This document shows, piece after piece, positions 61,245-64,000 of a stretch of 64,000 bases of DNA. Source of the stretch: DASUPK01 sp963797265 (GTDB lineage: Bacteria > Actinomycetota > Thermoleophilia > Solirubrobacterales > 70-9); the NCBI GenBank assembly GCA_963797265.1, contig CAWCOY010000003.1, positions 992,001 through 1,056,000 of the forward strand, read 5' to 3'. The notes under the pieces are model-generated. The model saw nothing but the letters and a program-made list of their open reading frames with translations. It was not told where the DNA came from and searched no databases. The stretch's first letter is position 1; each line of letters begins with the position of its first letter. The translations under genes were made by a program, and so were the position numbers.

Positions 61245-62685
61245 TCGAGCCCTCCATCTGCAGCTCGATCAGGCGGTTCATCTCGACCGCGTACTCCATC
61301 GGCAGCTCCTTGGTGATCGGCTCGATGAAGCCGTTGACGATCATCTTGGAGGCCTCCTCCTCGTCCAGCCCGCGGGACTGGAGGTAGAAGATCTGCTCCT
61401 CGCCGATCTTTGAGACGGTCGCCTCGTGGCCAACGTCGACGTCGTCCTCGCCAATCCGGATCGTCGGGTAGGTGTCGGAGCGCGAGTGCTCGTCGAGCAG
61501 GAGCGCGTCGCAGACGACCTTGGACTTCGACTCAGTCGCTCCCTTGGCGACCTCGAGCAGGCCGCGGTAGCTGGTGCGCCCGGCGTCCTTGGAGATCGAC
61601 TTGGAGAAGATCGAGGAGGTCGTCTTCGGTGCGGCGTGGATGATCTTCCCGCCGGCGTCCTGGTGCTGGCCCTCGCCCGCGAAGGCGATCGAGAGGATCT
61701 CGCCGTGGGCCCGCTCGCCGAGCAGATAGATCGACGGGTACTTCATGGTCAGCTTGGACCCGAGGTTGCAGTCGACCCACTCCATCGTCGCGTCCTCGTG
61801 GGCGACGGCCCGCTTGGTGACGAGGTTGTAGACGTTCTGCGACCAGTTCTGGACGGTCGTGTAGCGGACCCGCGCCTTGGGCTTGGCGACTATCTCGACC
61901 ACCGCGGAGTGCAGCGAGTCGGTCGAGTAGACGGGGGCGGTGCAGCCCTCGATGTAGTGAACGTCCGAGCCCTCCTCGGCGATGATCAGCGTCCGCTCGA
62001 ACTGACCCATGTTCTCGGTGTTGATCCGGAAGTAGGCCTGCAGCGGCATCGCGACCGAGACACCGGCTGGTACGTACACGAAGGAGCCACCCGACCAGAC
62101 GGCCGAGTTGAGGGCTGCGAGCTTGTTGTCATTGGGTGGGATGATCGTCGCCCAGTACTCGCGGACCAGGTCCTCGTGCTCGCGGAGCGCGGTGTCCATA
62201 TCGGTGAAGATCACGCCCTGCTCCTCGAGCTTCTCGTTCACCTGGTGGTAGACGACCTCCGACTCATACTGGGCGCCGACGCCGGAGAGGAACTTGCGCT
62301 CGGCCTCGGGGATTCCGAGCCGGTCGAAGGTGTTCTTGATGTCCTCGGGGACCTCGGACCAGTCGCGGCTGTTCTTTTCCGAGGCGCGGACGAAGTAGTG
62401 GATGTCGTCCCAGTCGATCTGGTTCAGGTTGCCGCCCCACTGCGGCGTGGGACGCTCCATGAAGTGCTCGAAAGCCTTGATGCGGAAGTCCCGCATCCAC
62501 TGCGGCTCGTCCTTGTACTCGGAGATCGACTCGACGACCTCGCGGGAGAGCCCCTTAGGCGCCTTGTAGGCATAGCCCGACTCCGGGTCGTGGAAGCCGA
62601 ACTTCTCCTTGTAGTCGGCGTTGATGCCGGCGAGCTCGCGCTCCTCGGCGGGGCGCTCTGGTGTGGCGGTCTCGGGCGTGGCCAT
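61237..62685 (-). CDS. sufB: Fe-S cluster assembly protein SufB
   Basis: 482 aa from ATG 62685. Signature stretches are KNTFDRLGIPEAERKFLSGV, GSFVYVPAGVSVAMPLQAYF, EEGSDVHYIEGCTAPVYSTD and HSAVVEIVAKPKARVRYTTV. The scaffold cysteine candidate is in SKSKVVCDALLLDEHSRSDT, with FYLQSRGLDEEEASKMIVNG near the end. It forms the SufBCD scaffold. The Rieske gene ends at the next base upstream and sufD follows, but no sufC, sufS or sufU is present in the window. Confidence 0.96.
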   Translation of the reverse strand: MATPETATPERPAEERELAGINADYKEKFGFHDPESGYAYKAPKGLSREVVESISEYKDEPQWMRDFRIKAFEHFMERPTPQWGGNLNQIDWDDIHYFVRASEKNSRDWSEVPEDIKNTFDRLGIPEAERKFLSGVGAQYESEVVYHQVNEKLEEQGVIFTDMDTALREHEDLVREYWATIIPPNDNKLAALNSAVWSGGSFVYVPAGVSVAMPLQAYFRINTENMGQFERTLIIAEEGSDVHYIEGCTAPVYSTDSLHSAVVEIVAKPKARVRYTTVQNWSQNVYNLVTKRAVAHEDATMEWVDCNLGSKLTMKYPSIYLLGERAHGEILSIAFAGEGQHQDAGGKIIHAAPKTTSSIFSKSISKDAGRTSYRGLLEVAKGATESKSKVVCDALLLDEHSRSDTYPTIRIGEDDVDVGHEATVSKIGEEQIFYLQSRGLDEEEASKMIVNGFIEPITKELPMEYAVEMNRLIELQMEGSIG

Positions 62686-63018
62686 CTAGGCAACCTCCAG
62701 CTTGACTGTGTCGTCCTCGATCGTGACCGGGTAGGTGGTGACCGGTTGGTAGGCGGGGAGGGTCTTCGGGCGACCGGACGTGAGGTCGAACAGAGACCCG
62801 TGGCGTGGGCACTCCACGGTACAGGCGTCAGCGTCGAACGGGCCCTCGGCGAGCGGCCCGTCGTCGTGCGAGCAGCGATCCTCGATCGCGTAGAGCGTGC
62901 CGGCGCAGTTGAAGACGCCGATCTTGGCCCCGTCGGGGCCGTCGATGAGCTTCATCTCGCCGCTCGGCAACTCGCTCGCCGCGCAGACTTCGATCTGTTC
63001 CTTTGTGCCTTCGGTCAC
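62686..63018 (-). CDS. Rieske-type 2Fe-2S protein of the SUF cluster
   Basis: 110 aa from GTG 63018. The Rieske motifs are CSHDDGPL (C-x-H) and CPRHGSLFDL (C-x2-H), in the order and spacing of biphenyl-dioxygenase-type ferredoxins. Preceding text reads GVFNCAGTLYAIEDR. Actinobacterial suf operons commonly include such a protein, thought to pass electrons during cluster assembly. The stop lies directly before the sufB ATG. Confidence 0.92.
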   Translation of the reverse strand: MTEGTKEQIEVCAASELPSGEMKLIDGPDGAKIGVFNCAGTLYAIEDRCSHDDGPLAEGPFDADACTVECPRHGSLFDLTSGRPKTLPAYQPVTTYPVTIEDDTVKLEVA

Positions 63019-63070
63019 GTTATTCCTACTGCCGAAGTCGGATTTTAGCTGCTGAGGCGGGCGGGCCTGG

Positions 63071-63469
63071 CTAATCGAGACCGGCGGCCTTCAGCGCGGT
63101 GCCTCGGTCATAGAACTCCTGCACCCGGATGCACTTGTCCTCATCGTCGAAGCTGAAGACCTGGGCGATCTTGTCGGAGATCTGCAGGCCCGTGATCTCG
63201 CTGCGCCCCCAGCGGTGGGCGATCACCACGACGTGCTCCCCGGCGTCGATCACCTCCTCGGCCGCGAACCTTAGCTGGCCGACGGCGTTCCGCCATTTGG
63301 ACCAGAACTCCTGCACGCCCTCGTATCCCGTGTAGATGCCGGGAAAGGGATCGCGCTCGGGGGCAATCCACTCGACGTCGGGGGACATGTGCTCGAGGAC
63401 CCACTGCGGATCTTCGGCGTTCCAGGCCTCGAAGCCTTCCCTGACGAGGTTGACGCGATCGACTCCCAT
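63071..63469 (-). CDS. SnoaL-like / NTF2-fold protein
   Basis: 132 aa from ATG 63469. The cone-shaped NTF2 fold is indicated by VREGFEAWNAEDPQWVLEHM, DVEWIAPERDPFPGIYTGYE, GVQEFWSKWRNAVGQLRF and VIAHRWGRSEITGLQISDKI. Proteins of this type are small cyclases, isomerases or ligand binders. No catalytic residue can be assigned. It lies 52 bp upstream of the Rieske gene on the same strand. Confidence 0.85.
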   Translation of the reverse strand: MGVDRVNLVREGFEAWNAEDPQWVLEHMSPDVEWIAPERDPFPGIYTGYEGVQEFWSKWRNAVGQLRFAAEEVIDAGEHVVVIAHRWGRSEITGLQISDKIAQVFSFDDEDKCIRVQEFYDRGTALKAAGLD

Positions 63470-63515
63470 TCGACAGCCGGAAGCTATTTGATCAGGAGCC
63501 CGGCGAGAAGCGTGA

Positions 63516-64000
63516 TCACTCGATCCCGTCGGCCGCGTAGTCGGCCAGCGCCATCACGGTGAGCTGGGGGTTGACCGTTACGGACGATGGGAAGACGCTG
63601 GCGTCGCAGACGTAGACGTTCTCGATCCCATGGATCCCGAAGCGCTCGTCGACGACGCCCTTCCCCGGATCGCGGCTGATCGCGTTGCCGCCTTGCGGAT
63701 GCGACGTGTGCAGCCCGATGTCCGTGTTGTCATGGACGATCTCGTCGAGCTCGTCGACCTGATCGAGCGAGGTGTAGGAGCGCGAGCGGAAGGTCATCGG
63801 CAACACCCTGAGGGCTCCACCTGCGAAATGGATCTTGGCGGCCAGCTTGGTGCCCTTGATCATCAGCCCCAGGTCGGCCTCAGTCGGCTCGTAGGTGAGC
63901 TTCATGCCCTGGCCCCGCGTGGCTACGACGGTCCCGTTCCGCTGGGACCCGACCACGACCCCGATGCAGCTCAGGTGGGGGTAGCGGCGCATGTTCTCGT
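63516..64000 (-). CDS. GMC oxidoreductase, C-terminal part (5' end outside window)
   Basis: The minus-strand frame is open to the window edge. The seen part ends with HTSHPQGGNAISRDPGKGVV and NVYVCDASVFPSSVTVNPQL then TVMALADYAADGIE, the C-terminal FAD-binding and catalytic region of GMC-type alcohol or sterol oxidases. The catalytic histidine candidates are in HTSHPQGGN and the asparagine in VNPQLT. The N-terminal FAD-binding Rossmann motif lies beyond 64000. Substrate unknown. Confidence 0.87.
   Translation of the reverse strand, partial: ENMRRYPHLSCIGVVVGSQRNGTVVATRGQGMKLTYEPTEADLGLMIKGTKLAAKIHFAGGALRVLPMTFRSRSYTSLDQVDELDEIVHDNTDIGLHTSHPQGGNAISRDPGKGVVDERFGIHGIENVYVCDASVFPSSVTVNPQLTVMALADYAADGIE

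Overview
The window is high-GC DNA, very densely packed, with many GTG starts, many 4-base ATGA/GTGA gene overlaps and several promoters whose TANNNT box sits 6-8 bases before the start codon. With the gene content (TylF-type methyltransferases, WS/DGAT, SUF with a Rieske partner, DyP/EfeB, ROK regulator, IspH) this points to a soil-type actinobacterium. A member of the Thermoleophilia (Solirubrobacterales/Gaiellales) is my best guess, from gene style only. I saw no tRNA, rRNA, CRISPR array, insertion sequence or phage gene.

Positions 1-41008 form one large surface-glycan locus. It holds a partial phosphotransferase, a tandem trio of related GT-B-like glycosyltransferases, a NodU/TobZ-type carbamoyltransferase, four sulfotransferases, about ten SAM-methyltransferase domains, many GT2/GT4 glycosyltransferases, a membrane-anchored beta-propeller protein, a CysE-like acetyltransferase and an AlgX/AlgJ-like O-acetylation protein. 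Multi-domain fusions are the hallmark: TylF-GT2-CmcI (7725-10139), GT-coiled coil-methyltransferase (17106-18733), methyltransferase plus a DGHHR-containing domain (19551-21057), ABC exporter-GT-GT2-unknown domain (31925-36378) and glycoside hydrolase-GT2 (36375-38921). A roughly 100-residue domain I cannot name occurs four times (two copies at 22519-23460, one at the end of 30630-31928, one at the end of 31925-36378). The likely product is a heavily decorated (sulfated, O-methylated, carbamoylated, O-acetylated) exported glycan or glycolipid; this is inference from the enzyme set.

Positions 41005-45787 hold a possible VOC-family remnant, a ROK regulator and a xylose-type sugar ABC importer whose ATPase and permease genes carry many one-base indels. 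Next come a WS/DGAT wax-ester/triacylglycerol synthase (45793-47220) and ispH (47291-48295). An EfeB-EfeO/M iron pair with an iron-box-like palindrome follows, then a thioredoxin-fold protein that has lost its cysteines, then a plus-strand run: TenA/PqqC-like protein, small membrane proteins, a cupredoxin-like protein and a large membrane protein. Positions 54875-59148 are a zinc-uptake operon (67-aa protein, permease fused to substrate-binding protein, ATPase, second permease, Fur-type regulator, small protein) behind a Zur-like box. The window ends with a PaiB-like protein, sufD, sufB, a Rieske protein, a SnoaL-like protein and a partial GMC oxidoreductase.

At least 18 one-base frameshifts interrupt otherwise well-conserved reading frames, concentrated at 18.6-20.3 kb, 28.8-32.2 kb and 43.9-45.2 kb. 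Because conservation resumes right after each shift, uncorrected sequencing or assembly indels are the simplest explanation. Coordinates of the affected genes are given as the reconstructed full span.
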